Shown: positions 16,689-25,959 of the stretch, piece by piece | How positions within the stretch are numbered: the stretch's first letter is position 1 | Layout: each line of letters begins with the position of its first letter | NCBI RefSeq assembly: GCF_004353505.1 | Contig: NZ_SMNQ01000020.1 | Location: 58,496-122,495, forward strand | DNA: 64,000 nucleotides | Direction of reading: 5' to 3' | DNA from: Streptomyces sp. WAC05374 | GTDB taxonomy: Bacteria; Actinomycetota; Actinomycetes; Streptomycetales; Streptomycetaceae | Program-made: the position numbers and the translations under genes | The notes under the pieces: model-generated | Database searches by the model: none | The model's input: the letters and a program-made list of their open reading frames with translations, nothing else | What the model was told of the DNA's origin: nothing

Positions 16689-16799
16689 GACCGGCCCGCG
16701 GGGGGTTGGGGACGAGGTGAACGGCGGCCCGTGCGGCGGTACTCCGGTACCGGCGTACGGGCCGCCGTGCCGTTCCCGGCCTTGACACCCGCCCTCGAT

Positions 16800-16814
16800 C
16801 TGACGGACAGTCAG
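16800..16814. promoter_or_regulatory. Inverted repeat operator before the MaoC-DUF35 operon
   Basis: CTGAC-GGACA-GTCAG lies 5 bp before the GTG start, with a TTGACA-like -35 at 16782-16787. The TGAC-n5-GTCA form suits a TetR-family repressor; the protein is not encoded nearby. Confidence 0.5.
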
Positions 16815-16819
16815 AAACC

Positions 16820-17908
16820 GTGACGGACAAGCGCGACGACCCGAGCGAGCGGCACGAGGCGGGGCACGGGGCGGGGCACGGGGCGGGCCGCGACGCCCGG
16901 AGGGACGCCCGCCACGACGCGGCGCACGATCCGGTGCACGGCCCGCGCCACGACGCGGCGCACGGCCCGCGCCCCGACGCGGCGCACGATCCGGCGCACG
17001 CCCCGCGCCACGACCCGCTGTACCAGCGGCTGAAGCCGTACGAGGGCCGGCCCGCCGCCACCGCCGGCGCCGGCAAGGACCCCGTCAACGCGCCCATGAT
17101 CCGGCACTGGTGCGAGGCCATGGGCGACACCCACCCCGCGTACACCGGGGCCGACGCCGTCGCCCCGCCCACCATGCTCCAGGTGTGGACCATGGGCGGT
17201 CTGTCCGGGCACACCGGGCCCACCGGCCGCTCCGGCGCGTACGACGAACTGCTCGCCCTCCTCGACGGTGCCGGCTGCACCTCGGTGGTCGCGACCGACT
17301 GCGAGCAGGAGTACGTCCGTGACCTGCGCCCCGGGGACACCGTCACCTTCGACGCGGTGATCGAGTCCGTGTCCGCGCGCAAGACCACCCGGCTGGGCAC
17401 CGGCTACTTCGTCACCACGCGGACGGACGTCCGGGCCGGCGGACACCTCGTGGGCACCCACCGCTTCCGCATCCTCAAGTACGCGCCCGCGAGACCCCGC
17501 GCCGCCCACAAGCGCCCCCGGCCCGTGATCAACCGCGACAACGCCGGATTCTGGGACGGCGTCGCCGCCCACCACCTGCTGATCCAGCGGTGCACCTGCT
17601 GTGGGACGCTCCGCTTCCCCTGGCTGCCGGGGTGCAACACCTGCGGGTCCGGGGCGTGGGACACCGTCGAGGCGAGCGGCGAGGGGACCGTCTACTCGTA
17701 CGTCGTCATGCACCACCCGCCGTTCCCCGCCTTCGACCCGCCCTACGCCGTCGCGCTCGTCGAACTGGCCGAGGGCGTCCGCATGATCAGCAACATCACC
17801 GGTGTGCCGTACGACCAGGTGCGCATCGGCATGCCCGTACGACTGGAGTTCCTGCGGGTCGACGAGGAACTGGAGCTGCCGGTCTTCCGAGGGGGAGGGG
17901 TCCGATGA
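16820..17908 (+). CDS. MaoC-like hydratase domain fused to DUF35/OB domain (ChsH2-like)
   Basis: 362 residues. Residues 1-70 are an unusual His/Asp/Ala/Arg-rich stretch (for example RHDAAHDPVHGP). Then comes a MaoC-type hotdog domain (about 75-225), and from about 245 a DUF35 zinc ribbon and OB domain: CTCCGTLRFPWLPGCNTCGS, two C-x2-C pairs. In mycobacterial steroid side-chain degradation, ChsH2 has this architecture and forms a hydratase with ChsH1 and an aldolase with Ltp2. The next two genes fit those partners and overlap by 4 bp. The His-rich extension is not part of the family core; start at GTG 16820 is by position, and a later start is possible. The substrate is unknown. Confidence 0.75.
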   Translation: MTDKRDDPSERHEAGHGAGHGAGRDARRDARHDAAHDPVHGPRHDAAHGPRPDAAHDPAHAPRHDPLYQRLKPYEGRPAATAGAGKDPVNAPMIRHWCEAMGDTHPAYTGADAVAPPTMLQVWTMGGLSGHTGPTGRSGAYDELLALLDGAGCTSVVATDCEQEYVRDLRPGDTVTFDAVIESVSARKTTRLGTGYFVTTRTDVRAGGHLVGTHRFRILKYAPARPRAAHKRPRPVINRDNAGFWDGVAAHHLLIQRCTCCGTLRFPWLPGCNTCGSGAWDTVEASGEGTVYSYVVMHHPPFPAFDPPYAVALVELAEGVRMISNITGVPYDQVRIGMPVRLEFLRVDEELELPVFRGGGVR

Positions 17909-18369
17909 AACCCGGGGACGAACTGCCGCCGCTGATTGTCCCGGTCACCCGGACGCTCATCGTCGCGGGCGCCATCGCCTCCCGCGACTACCAGGACGTC
18001 CACCACGACGCGGAACTCGCCCGGCAGAAGGGCTCCCCCGACATCTTCATGAACATCCTGACGACGAACGGGCTCGTCGGCCGGTACGTCACCGACCACT
18101 TCGGCCCCCGCGCCCGCCTGCGGAAGGTCGCCATCCGGCTGGGCGCGCCCAACCACCCGGGCGACACGATGACGCTCACCGGCACGGTCACCGCCGTCGA
18201 CGGCGACACGGCCACCGTCCGGATCACCGGCGCCAACCGGCTCGGCGACCACGTCACCGGCACGGTGACGGTGACCGTCACGGGGGCCGGTACGGGAGCC
18301 GACACCGTGACCGGCACAGGAGCCGACACGGTGAACGACACCGGAGTCGCCCCGGGGGCCGGGTCGTGA
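17905..18369 (+). CDS. MaoC-family hydratase subunit (ChsH1-like)
   Basis: 154 residues, hotdog fold. It has the segment IASRDYQDVHHDAELARQ, where the conserved Asp and His of MaoC hydratases sit. The C-terminus ends in a low-complexity Thr/Gly/Val tail (GTVTVTVTGAGTGADTVTGT) from about residue 125, which is absent in ordinary family members. It is translationally coupled to both neighbours (ATGA and GTGA overlaps). It probably forms a heterodimer with the upstream protein. Confidence 0.78.
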   Translation: MKPGDELPPLIVPVTRTLIVAGAIASRDYQDVHHDAELARQKGSPDIFMNILTTNGLVGRYVTDHFGPRARLRKVAIRLGAPNHPGDTMTLTGTVTAVDGDTATVRITGANRLGDHVTGTVTVTVTGAGTGADTVTGTGADTVNDTGVAPGAGS

Positions 18370-19541
18370 GCGGGCGCTGGGCCGACACGCTCGGCGGCCG
18401 GGCGGCCGTCGTCGGCATCGGCGCGACCGCGTTCTCCAAGGACTCCGGCCGCAGCGAACTGGCGCTCGCCGTCGAAGCCGTACGGGCCGCCCTCGACGAC
18501 GCCGGGCTCACCCCCGCCGACGTCGACGGCCTGGTCACCTTCACGATGGACACCAGCCCCGAGATCACCGTCGCCCAGGCCGCGGGCATCGGCGAGCTGT
18601 CGTTCTTCTCCCGCGTCCACTACGGCGGCGGCGCCGCCTGCGCCACCGTCCAGCAGGCCGCCCTCGCCGTCGCCGCGGGCGTCGCGGAGGTCGTCGTCTG
18701 CTACCGGGCCTTCAACGAGCGCTCCGGGCGCCGCTTCGGCGCCGGCGTCCAGCACCGCGAGCCGTCCGCCGAAGGCGCCGCGCTCGGCTGGCCGCTGCCG
18801 TTCGGGCTGCTCACCCCGGCGTCCTGGGTCGCCATGGCCGCCCAGCGGTACCTGCACACGTACGGCCTCACCCCCGTCGCCTTCGGGCACGTCGCCGTCA
18901 CCGGCCGGCGCCACGCGGCCACCAACCCGGCCGCCTACTTCCACGGCCGGCCCATCACCCTCGCCGACCACGCCGCGTCCCGCTGGATCGCCGAGCCCCT
19001 GCGGCTCCTGGACTGCTGCCAGGAGACCGACGGCGGCCAGGCACTCGTCGTCACCACCGCCGAACGCGCCCGCGACCTGCCCCACCCGCCGGCCGTGATC
19101 GTCGCCGCCGCGCAGGGGGCCGGGCGGGCGCAGGAGGCGATGACCGGCTTCTACCGCCACGACCTGACCGGGCTGCCCGAGACGGGCGTCGTCGCCCGCC
19201 AGTTGTGGCGGACCTCCGGACTGGGCCCGGACGGCATCGACGTCGGCATCCTCTACGACCACTTCACGCCGTTCGTGCTGATGCAGCTCGAGGAGTTCGG
19301 GTTCTGCGCCCCGGGGGAGGCCGCCGACTTCGTGGCCGCCGATGCCCTGCCGCTCAATACCCATGGCGGGCAGCTCGGCGAGGCGTACCTGCACGGCATG
19401 AACGGCATCGCCGAGGCGGTCCGCCAGGTGCGCGGCACCTCGGTGAACCAGGTGCCCGGCGCGGCGACCGTCCTGGTCACCGCCGGAACCGGCGTACCCA
19501 CCTCGGGCCTCGTCCTGGGCGCCGAGGGCACCGGCCCCTGA
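18366..19541 (+). CDS. Thiolase-like lipid-transfer protein (Ltp2-like aldolase)
   Basis: 391 residues of the thiolase superfamily, SCP2-thiolase/lipid-transfer branch: AAVVGIGATAFSKDSG at the N-terminus, YGGGAACATVQQAALAVAAG around the nucleophile region, and LNTHGGQLGEAYLHGMNG near the C-terminus. Ltp2-type proteins catalyse retroaldol cleavage of acyl-CoA side chains together with a DUF35 protein, which is encoded two genes upstream. The operon is thus hydratase A, hydratase B and aldolase. GTG start overlaps the previous stop. Confidence 0.78.
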   Translation: MSGRWADTLGGRAAVVGIGATAFSKDSGRSELALAVEAVRAALDDAGLTPADVDGLVTFTMDTSPEITVAQAAGIGELSFFSRVHYGGGAACATVQQAALAVAAGVAEVVVCYRAFNERSGRRFGAGVQHREPSAEGAALGWPLPFGLLTPASWVAMAAQRYLHTYGLTPVAFGHVAVTGRRHAATNPAAYFHGRPITLADHAASRWIAEPLRLLDCCQETDGGQALVVTTAERARDLPHPPAVIVAAAQGAGRAQEAMTGFYRHDLTGLPETGVVARQLWRTSGLGPDGIDVGILYDHFTPFVLMQLEEFGFCAPGEAADFVAADALPLNTHGGQLGEAYLHGMNGIAEAVRQVRGTSVNQVPGAATVLVTAGTGVPTSGLVLGAEGTGP

Positions 19542-19779
19542 CCCACCCGCCGACCGCCCGTACCCCTGCCCCCGATCCACCCGCCGCCCGCACCGCTCCC
19601 GACGCCCGCGGGCCACCGGCCGTGGCACGGGCGGGCCCCGGGAAGCGGACCCTGAGGCGGGCGTGCGGCGCCTCCACCTCTGGGAGGTGCGGCGGGGCGC
19701 GGCCCTACAACCTGAGGCGGACCCGGGTTCGGCACCTGTGGGCGATCCCCGGCGGCGGCCCCGCTCATAGCGTGGAGCC

Positions 19780-20325
19780 ATGACCGCGACCGCCGGCCCC
19801 GTCTGCACCGGGGCGTCCACCGCCGCCACCGGATACCCGTCGTTCTCGTCGTACGTACGGGCGCGGGGACCCGTGCTGTTGCGCACCGCGCGGTCGCTGA
19901 CCGCCAACCCGTGTGACGCGGAGGACCTGCTCCAGACGGCCCTCGCCAAGACGTACGTCGCCTGGGGGCGCATCGAGGACCACCGCGCCCTCGACGGCTA
20001 CGTCCGCCGCGCCCTGCTGAACACCCGCACCTCGCAGTGGCGCAAGCGCAGGGTCGACGAGTTCGCGTGCGACGAGCTGCCCGAGCCCGCCGGCCTGCCC
20101 GAGCCCGACCCGGCGGAGCAGCAGGTGCTGCGCGACGCGATGTGGCGCGCGGTGATGAGACTCCCCGACCGCCAGCGGGCCATGGTGGTGCTCCGGTACT
20201 ACGAGGACCTCAGCGAGGCGCAGACGGCGGAGGTCCTCGGGGTCTCCGTCGGCACGGTCAAGAGCGCCGTCTCCCGGGCGCTGGGCAAGCTCCGCGAGGA
20301 CCCGGAGCTGTCCCCCGTACGCTGA
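19780..20325 (+). CDS. ECF sigma factor, SigE-like family
   Basis: 181 residues. Region 2 is recognisable (LTANPCDAEDLLQTALAKTY, region 2.2-2.3), region 4 as LSEAQTAEVLGVSVGTVKSA with its HTH. It matches the SigE-family class common in Streptomyces (region 2 and 4 only, no extra domain). No anti-sigma gene is adjacent. GGAG lies just before ATG 19780. Upstream, CCTGAGGCGG occurs twice (19650 and 19713), possibly part of its own control. Confidence 0.82.
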   Translation: MTATAGPVCTGASTAATGYPSFSSYVRARGPVLLRTARSLTANPCDAEDLLQTALAKTYVAWGRIEDHRALDGYVRRALLNTRTSQWRKRRVDEFACDELPEPAGLPEPDPAEQQVLRDAMWRAVMRLPDRQRAMVVLRYYEDLSEAQTAEVLGVSVGTVKSAVSRALGKLREDPELSPVR

Positions 20326-20466
20326 TCGGCCCCGGCTCGACTCAGCCCGTCTACTCCTGGGTAGTGACATACCGCGTGGTATGTGCGCAGAATCTGCACA
20401 CCTCTATGCCCGGGGGTCCGGTCCGGAAGCTCCCCGGGTACACCCGCGCGCCCACGGGAGGACGCC

Positions 20467-22116
20467 GTGCTGAGCACCATGCAGGACGTACCACTGACTG
20501 TGACCCGCATCCTCCGCCACGGGATGACGATCCACGGGACCTCACGGATCACCACCTGGACCGGCGACGCCGACGCCCCGCACCGCCGGAGCTTCGCCGA
20601 GGCCGGCGCACGCGCGACCCAACTGGCGAACGCCCTGCGCGACGAGCTCGGGGTCACCGGCGACGAGCGCGTCGCCACGCTGATGTGGAACAACGCCGAG
20701 CACGTCGAGGCGTACCTGGCGATCCCCTCCATGGGCGCCGTGCTCCACACCCTCAACCTCCGCCTGCCGCCCGAGCAGCTCGTCTGGATCGTCAACCACG
20801 CCGCCGACCGGGTCGTCCTGGTCAACGGCAGCCTGCTCCCGCTGCTCGCCCCGCTCCTGCCGCACCTGCCGACCATCGAGCACGTCGTGGTCTCCGGGCC
20901 CGGCGACCGCGCGCTCCTCGACGGCGCCGCGCCCGCCGTCCACGAGTACGAGGAGCTCATCGCCGGCCGGCCGACCAGCTACGACTGGCCCGAGCTGGAC
21001 GAACGCTCCGCCGCCGCCATGTGCTACACCTCCGGCACCACCGGCGACCCCAAGGGCGTCGTCTACTCCCACCGGTCCATCTACCTGCACTCCATGCAGG
21101 TCAACATGGCCCAGTCGATGGGCCTGACGGACAAGGACACCACCCTGGTGGTCGTCCCCCAGTTCCACGTGAACGCCTGGGGCCTGCCCCACGCCACCTT
21201 CATGACCGGCGTCAACATGCTGATGCCGGACCGCTTCCTCCAGCCCGCCCCGCTCGCCGACATGATCGAGCGTGAGAAGCCGACGCACGCGGCGGCCGTC
21301 CCCACCATCTGGCAGGGCCTCCTCGCGGAGGTCACCGCCAACCCCCGGGACCTCTCCTCCATGGCCAGCGTCACCATCGGCGGCGCCGCCTGCCCGCCGG
21401 CCCTCATGGAGGCGTACGACAAGCTCGGCGTCCGCCTCTGCCACGCCTGGGGCATGACCGAGACGTCCCCGCTCGGCACCATGTCCAACCCGCCCGCCGG
21501 GCTCACGGCGGAGGAGGAGTGGCCCTACCGCGTCACCCAGGGCCGCTTCCCCGCCGGCGTCGAGGCCCGGCTCGCCGGACCCGGCGGCGACATCCTGCCC
21601 TGGGACGGCGAGTCGGCGGGCGAACTGGAGGTCCGCGGCCCCTGGATCGCCGGCGCCTACTACGGCGGCGCGGCCGGTGAACCGCTGCGCCCGGAGGACA
21701 AGTTCACGCCGGACGGGTGGCTGAAGACCGGTGACGTCGGAGTGATCAGCCCGGACGGGTACCTCACCCTCACCGACCGGGCGAAGGACGTCATCAAGTC
21801 GGGCGGCGAGTGGATCTCCTCGGTCGAGCTCGAGAACGCCCTGATGGCCCACCCGGAGGTGGCGGAGGCGGCGGTCGTCGCCGTCCCGGACGACAAGTGG
21901 GGCGAACGGCCGCTGGCCACGGTGGTCCTCAAGGAGGGCGCCACGGCGGACTACGAGACGCTGCGCGCCTTCCTCGGCGAGTCCATCGCCAAGTGGCAGC
22001 TCCCCGAGCGCTGGGCGATCGTCCCGGCGGTCCCGAAGACCAGCGTGGGCAAGTTCGACAAGAAGGTGATCCGCAAGCAGTACGCGAACGGAGAGCTGGA
22101 CGTCACGCGGCTCTGA
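20467..22116 (+). CDS. Long-chain fatty acid-CoA ligase family protein
   Basis: 549 residues, adenylate-forming enzyme. Motifs in order: AMP-binding P-loop YTSGTTGDPKGV (about 188-199), GMTETSPLGT, and TGDVGVISPDGYLTLTDRAKD followed by K-S-G-G-E-W. The catalytic Lys near the C-terminus is in PKTSVGKFDKK. It would make acyl-AMP then acyl-CoA; the substrate cannot be read. GTG 20467 has GGGAGGA 6 nt upstream. It is on the same strand as the hydratase/aldolase operon but separated by the sigma gene. Confidence 0.85.
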   Translation: MLSTMQDVPLTVTRILRHGMTIHGTSRITTWTGDADAPHRRSFAEAGARATQLANALRDELGVTGDERVATLMWNNAEHVEAYLAIPSMGAVLHTLNLRLPPEQLVWIVNHAADRVVLVNGSLLPLLAPLLPHLPTIEHVVVSGPGDRALLDGAAPAVHEYEELIAGRPTSYDWPELDERSAAAMCYTSGTTGDPKGVVYSHRSIYLHSMQVNMAQSMGLTDKDTTLVVVPQFHVNAWGLPHATFMTGVNMLMPDRFLQPAPLADMIEREKPTHAAAVPTIWQGLLAEVTANPRDLSSMASVTIGGAACPPALMEAYDKLGVRLCHAWGMTETSPLGTMSNPPAGLTAEEEWPYRVTQGRFPAGVEARLAGPGGDILPWDGESAGELEVRGPWIAGAYYGGAAGEPLRPEDKFTPDGWLKTGDVGVISPDGYLTLTDRAKDVIKSGGEWISSVELENALMAHPEVAEAAVVAVPDDKWGERPLATVVLKEGATADYETLRAFLGESIAKWQLPERWAIVPAVPKTSVGKFDKKVIRKQYANGELDVTRL

Positions 22117-22158
22117 CGGCCGCGAAAAGGGGCGCCCCCGCGCGGGGGCGCCCCTCCG

Positions 22159-25100
22159 TCAGTTCGTGCCGATCTTCGCCAGCAGGTCCACGATCCGCGA
22201 CTGCACCTCGGCGCTCGTCGACCGCTCGGCCAGGAACAGCACCGTCTCGCCCGACGACAGCTTCGGCAGCTCCGCCTCCTGGAGGCTCGCCGAGGTGTAG
22301 ACGACGAGCGGCGTACGGTTGAGCTGCCCGTTCGCCCGCAGCCAGTCGATGATCCCGGCCCGGCGGCGGCGCACCTGCATCAGGTCCATCACCACCAGGT
22401 TCGGCCGCGTCTGCGCGGCCAGCGTGACCGCCTCGCTGTCCGTGGCCGCCCGCGCCACCTGCATCCCGCGCCGCTCCAGCGTCGCGGTCAGCGCCAGCGC
22501 GATCTCCTCCTGCTCCTCGATCAGCAGGACCCGCGACGGGTGCTGCTCGCTGTCCCGGGGCGCCAGGGCCTTGAGCAGGACGGCGGGATCGGCGCCGTAC
22601 GCCGCCTCCCGCGTCGCCTGCCCCAGGCCCGCCGCCAGCAGCACAGGCACCTCCGCCGCCACCGCCGCCTGACGCAGCGACTGGAGCGCGGTGCGGGTGA
22701 TCGGCCCGGTCAGCGGGTCGACGAACAGCGCCGCCGGGAAGGCGGCGATCTGGGCGTCCACCTCCTCGCGGGAGTGCACGATCACGGGCCGGTAGCCGCG
22801 CTCGCTCAGCGCCGCCTGCGTGGACACGTCCGGCGCGGGCCACACCAGCAGCCGGCGCGGGTTGTCCAGCGGCTCCGGGGGCAGTTCGTCGTCGACGGGC
22901 AGCGGCGGCGGCTCGTTCGCCACCTCCACGGCACCGCCGGGACCGTCCAGCGGCTCGGGGCCCTCGGCCGCGTCCTCGTCCGGTGCCCCTATCTCGTACG
23001 CCCGCCCCTCGGCGGGAGCGGACAGCCGGTGCGGCGCCGGCGGCGGCGTGGGGGCCGCCGGAGCGGGGGCCGCGGGCTGGGGCTGGGGCCGCGGGTGGGG
23101 CCGGGCGGTCTGCTCGGGTACGGAGGGCCGCTCGCCCTCCGCCGGGGGCGTGGCCAGCTTGCGGCGCCGCCCGGAGCCCGAGGGCTGCTGGGCGAGCTGC
23201 TGCGCGAACGGCACGCCCTGGCCGAGGGTGCGCACGCTGAACGAGCGCCCCTGGCCGTTGGAGGCCCCGGGGTCGGCCGGCACCTCGGGCGGCAACGGTA
23301 CGGAGCCGGTGCCGGTGGTCGTCTCCTGGACGGCCCGCCGGCGCCCCGTGGGCGCGGGCACCGGGGCGGGACCCTGCGCGGGAGCCGGTGCCGGCGGGAC
23401 CGGGTGCGGCTGCGGCGGCGTGTGGTCGGCGCCCGGTTCGGTGGGCACCGCGTCGTGGCGGCCCTCGTCGGGGCGCTCGTCGGGGCGCCGGTCCGCCTCC
23501 GCGGGCGGGAGCGCGAACGCGGTACGCGCACCGCTCTCGGGCGCGGGTGCCGGTGCCGTGCGGTCCTGCGCCGCGCCCAGCGCCCGGCGCGCCCGCCGCC
23601 CACCCGGCTCACCCGCCGGCGCCTGAACGCCCCCGGCAGCCGGCACGGACGCCGCACCAGTGGCCGGCCCCTGCGCCGGAACCGCCACCGAACCGGTGGC
23701 CGGCCCAGAATCCGCCGCCGGAGCCGCGAGGGGAGCCTGTGCGGGAACGGGCGCGGGAACAGGCGCCGCAGCGGGCGCCGCGGCGGCTTCCGGGGGCACC
23801 GGGACCGAGGCGGCCGGGAGCGCCGGCATGGCGCCCTCACCGTTCCGCCGCGCCCGCCGCCCGGCGGCCGGAACCGGCACCGCGTCCGCGGGCACGCCCT
23901 GCGGCGGCACCGTCTCCCCGAGTGCGGCCCGCCCCTGCGCGCTCTCGGCGGCCGTCACGACCGCCCCTTCGGCAGGCACTCCGGCGGGCGCGACGGCAGG
24001 CACCCCGGCGGGCGCCACGACAGCACCCGCCTCCGCCGGACTCGGCCGCCCGCGCCGCCGCCCGGTCGGCTTGGCGGCCACCGGGTCCTCGGCCCGCACG
24101 GGGCTCTCCAGGAAGGCGTCCGTCGACGCGCGCCGCGCCCGCCGCCGTCCGCCGCCGGACGTCCCGCCACCGGAGGTGTCACCCGACGCCTGCGCGGGAA
24201 CGACCGCGACGGCAGCCGCACCGTCCACCGCCCCGGCGTCCGGCTTCACGGTCCCGGCGCCCTCGCCCAGCGGCACCTCCAGCACGTACGCGCTGCCCGG
24301 CATCCCCGGCACCTCGTGCGTCTGGAGCACACCGGCGTGCGCCCGGACGATCCCGCGCACGATCGGCTCGTGCACCGGGTCGCCGCCGGCGTACGGCCCG
24401 CGCACCTCGATCCGCACGACATCACCGCGCTGCGCGGCCGCGACGACGATCGTCGAGTCCACGTACCCGCCGCCCGGCACCGGCCGGGTCTTGCCGGTGG
24501 AGTCCACCCCGGCGACGTCCGCGATCAGGTGGGCGAGCGCCGTCGAGATCCGTACGCCGTCGACCTCGGCCTCTATCGGCGGGGCGTGCACCGCGAACTG
24601 CACCCGCCCCGGGCCGATGAGCTCCACCGCGCCCTCGACACCGGCCGCGACGACCGCGTCGAGCAGCACCTTCGTCTTGTGCAGCGACTCCTCGCCGACG
24701 TCCAGCCGCTGGTAGCCCAGCACGTTGTCGACGAGCGTCGTCATCCGGGCGTACCCGGCGGCCAGGTGGTGGAGCACCTGGTTGGCCTCGGGCCAGAGCT
24801 GACCGGCCGGGTCGGCGGCCAGCGTGCCCAGCTCGCGGCGGAGTTCCTCCAGCGGGCCGCGCAGCGAGTCGCCCAGCACGGCGGTGAGCTGGGCGTGGCG
24901 GGCCGCCAGCGCCGCGTACCGCTCCTCGCGCTGCTCGATCTCCACCGAGAGCCGCTCGCTGAGGTCGGCCATCTCGGTGGCGTGCCGTTCGGTGAGCTCC
25001 GCGACCTCGGCCGTGTGCCGCTCGGTCAGCCCGGTCACCTCGGCGGTGTGCCGGGTCTCCTGCTCCTCGTAGGGGCGCCGGTCGGTGAACGTCATCACCG

Positions 25101-25872
25101 CGCCGACGAGCTGGTCGCCGTCGCGCACCGGCGCGGTCGTCAGGTCGACCGGCACGGCGGAGCCGTCCTTGGCCCACACCACCTGTCCGCGCACCCGGTG
25201 CTTGCGCCCCGACCGCAGCGTGTCGGCCAGCGGCGACTCCTCGAACGGGAACGGCTCGCCGTCCGCCCGGGAGTGCAGCATCAGCCCGTGCAGCTCCTTG
25301 CCGCCCAGGTCGCTCGCCCGCCAGCCCAGTATCTGCGCGGCGGCCGGGTTGACGAGCACGATCCGCCCGTCGGTGTCGGTGCCCACGACGCCCTCGGAGG
25401 CGGCGCGCAGGATCATCTCGGTCTGCCGCTGGGAACGGGCCAGCTCGGCCTCGGTGTCGATCGTCCCGGACAGGTCGCGCACCACGAGCATCAGCAGCTC
25501 GTCACCCGTATAGGCGCTGCCGTACGAGTCGTACGCCTCGCGTCCGTCCTCCAGGCTCGCGCTGGTGACCTCGACCGGGAACTCGCTGCCGTCCGTGCGC
25601 CGGGCGATCATCCGGGCCGGCTTGGTCCGGCCGCGCTCGTCGGCCGCCTCGGGCCGGCGCATGGAGCCGGGGATCAGCCGGGAGTCGAAGGCGGGCAGCA
25701 GATCGAGCAGCCCGCGCCCGACCAGCGCCGTACCGGGCGCCTCGAACATCTCGAGGGCGATGGTGTTGGCGTTGACGACCGTGCCGTTGCAGTTGACGAG
25801 TACGAGCCCGTCCGGCAGCGCGTCGAGTATGGCTGCGAGGCGAGCAGCGCCTCGGGATGGCCTGCTGCTCAC
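22159..25872 (-). CDS. Giant PAS-PAS pseudokinase with C-terminal receiver domain
   Basis: 1,237 residues. Two PAS domains (about 10-125 and 145-275), a coiled coil (TAEVTGLTERHTAEVAELTE), a histidine-kinase-like dimer region and GHKL-like domain (about 330-530), a 500-residue Pro/Ala-rich disordered linker, and a receiver domain at the end. The H-box equivalent reads GDSLRGPLEEL with no His, and the N-box lacks the usual Asn (ALAHLIADVAG), so kinase activity is unlikely. The receiver has the phospho-acceptor Asp (VVMDLMQ). GTG 25872 is supported by GGAGGAAG at 8 nt. It may act as a phospho-regulated scaffold. Confidence 0.75.
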   Translation of the reverse strand: MSSRPSRGAARLAAILDALPDGLVLVNCNGTVVNANTIALEMFEAPGTALVGRGLLDLLPAFDSRLIPGSMRRPEAADERGRTKPARMIARRTDGSEFPVEVTSASLEDGREAYDSYGSAYTGDELLMLVVRDLSGTIDTEAELARSQRQTEMILRAASEGVVGTDTDGRIVLVNPAAAQILGWRASDLGGKELHGLMLHSRADGEPFPFEESPLADTLRSGRKHRVRGQVVWAKDGSAVPVDLTTAPVRDGDQLVGAVMTFTDRRPYEEQETRHTAEVTGLTERHTAEVAELTERHATEMADLSERLSVEIEQREERYAALAARHAQLTAVLGDSLRGPLEELRRELGTLAADPAGQLWPEANQVLHHLAAGYARMTTLVDNVLGYQRLDVGEESLHKTKVLLDAVVAAGVEGAVELIGPGRVQFAVHAPPIEAEVDGVRISTALAHLIADVAGVDSTGKTRPVPGGGYVDSTIVVAAAQRGDVVRIEVRGPYAGGDPVHEPIVRGIVRAHAGVLQTHEVPGMPGSAYVLEVPLGEGAGTVKPDAGAVDGAAAVAVVPAQASGDTSGGGTSGGGRRRARRASTDAFLESPVRAEDPVAAKPTGRRRGRPSPAEAGAVVAPAGVPAVAPAGVPAEGAVVTAAESAQGRAALGETVPPQGVPADAVPVPAAGRRARRNGEGAMPALPAASVPVPPEAAAAPAAAPVPAPVPAQAPLAAPAADSGPATGSVAVPAQGPATGAASVPAAGGVQAPAGEPGGRRARRALGAAQDRTAPAPAPESGARTAFALPPAEADRRPDERPDEGRHDAVPTEPGADHTPPQPHPVPPAPAPAQGPAPVPAPTGRRRAVQETTTGTGSVPLPPEVPADPGASNGQGRSFSVRTLGQGVPFAQQLAQQPSGSGRRRKLATPPAEGERPSVPEQTARPHPRPQPQPAAPAPAAPTPPPAPHRLSAPAEGRAYEIGAPDEDAAEGPEPLDGPGGAVEVANEPPPLPVDDELPPEPLDNPRRLLVWPAPDVSTQAALSERGYRPVIVHSREEVDAQIAAFPAALFVDPLTGPITRTALQSLRQAAVAAEVPVLLAAGLGQATREAAYGADPAVLLKALAPRDSEQHPSRVLLIEEQEEIALALTATLERRGMQVARAATDSEAVTLAAQTRPNLVVMDLMQVRRRRAGIIDWLRANGQLNRTPLVVYTSASLQEAELPKLSSGETVLFLAERSTSAEVQSRIVDLLAKIGTN

Positions 25873-25959
25873 GACGACGCTTCCTCCCACTCGGCCTGTC
25901 ACTGGAGGGAGTCTAAAGGCAGGTGATGTGGGCCCGACGGCGGTTGTGTGCGGGTTCCT

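Noticed and set aside
22540..25926. Very long open frame on the plus strand opposite the PAS protein
   Set aside because: High-GC antisense frames are open by codon bias; the protein is Arg/Gly/His-rich without domains, while the minus-strand product has clear PAS and receiver domains.
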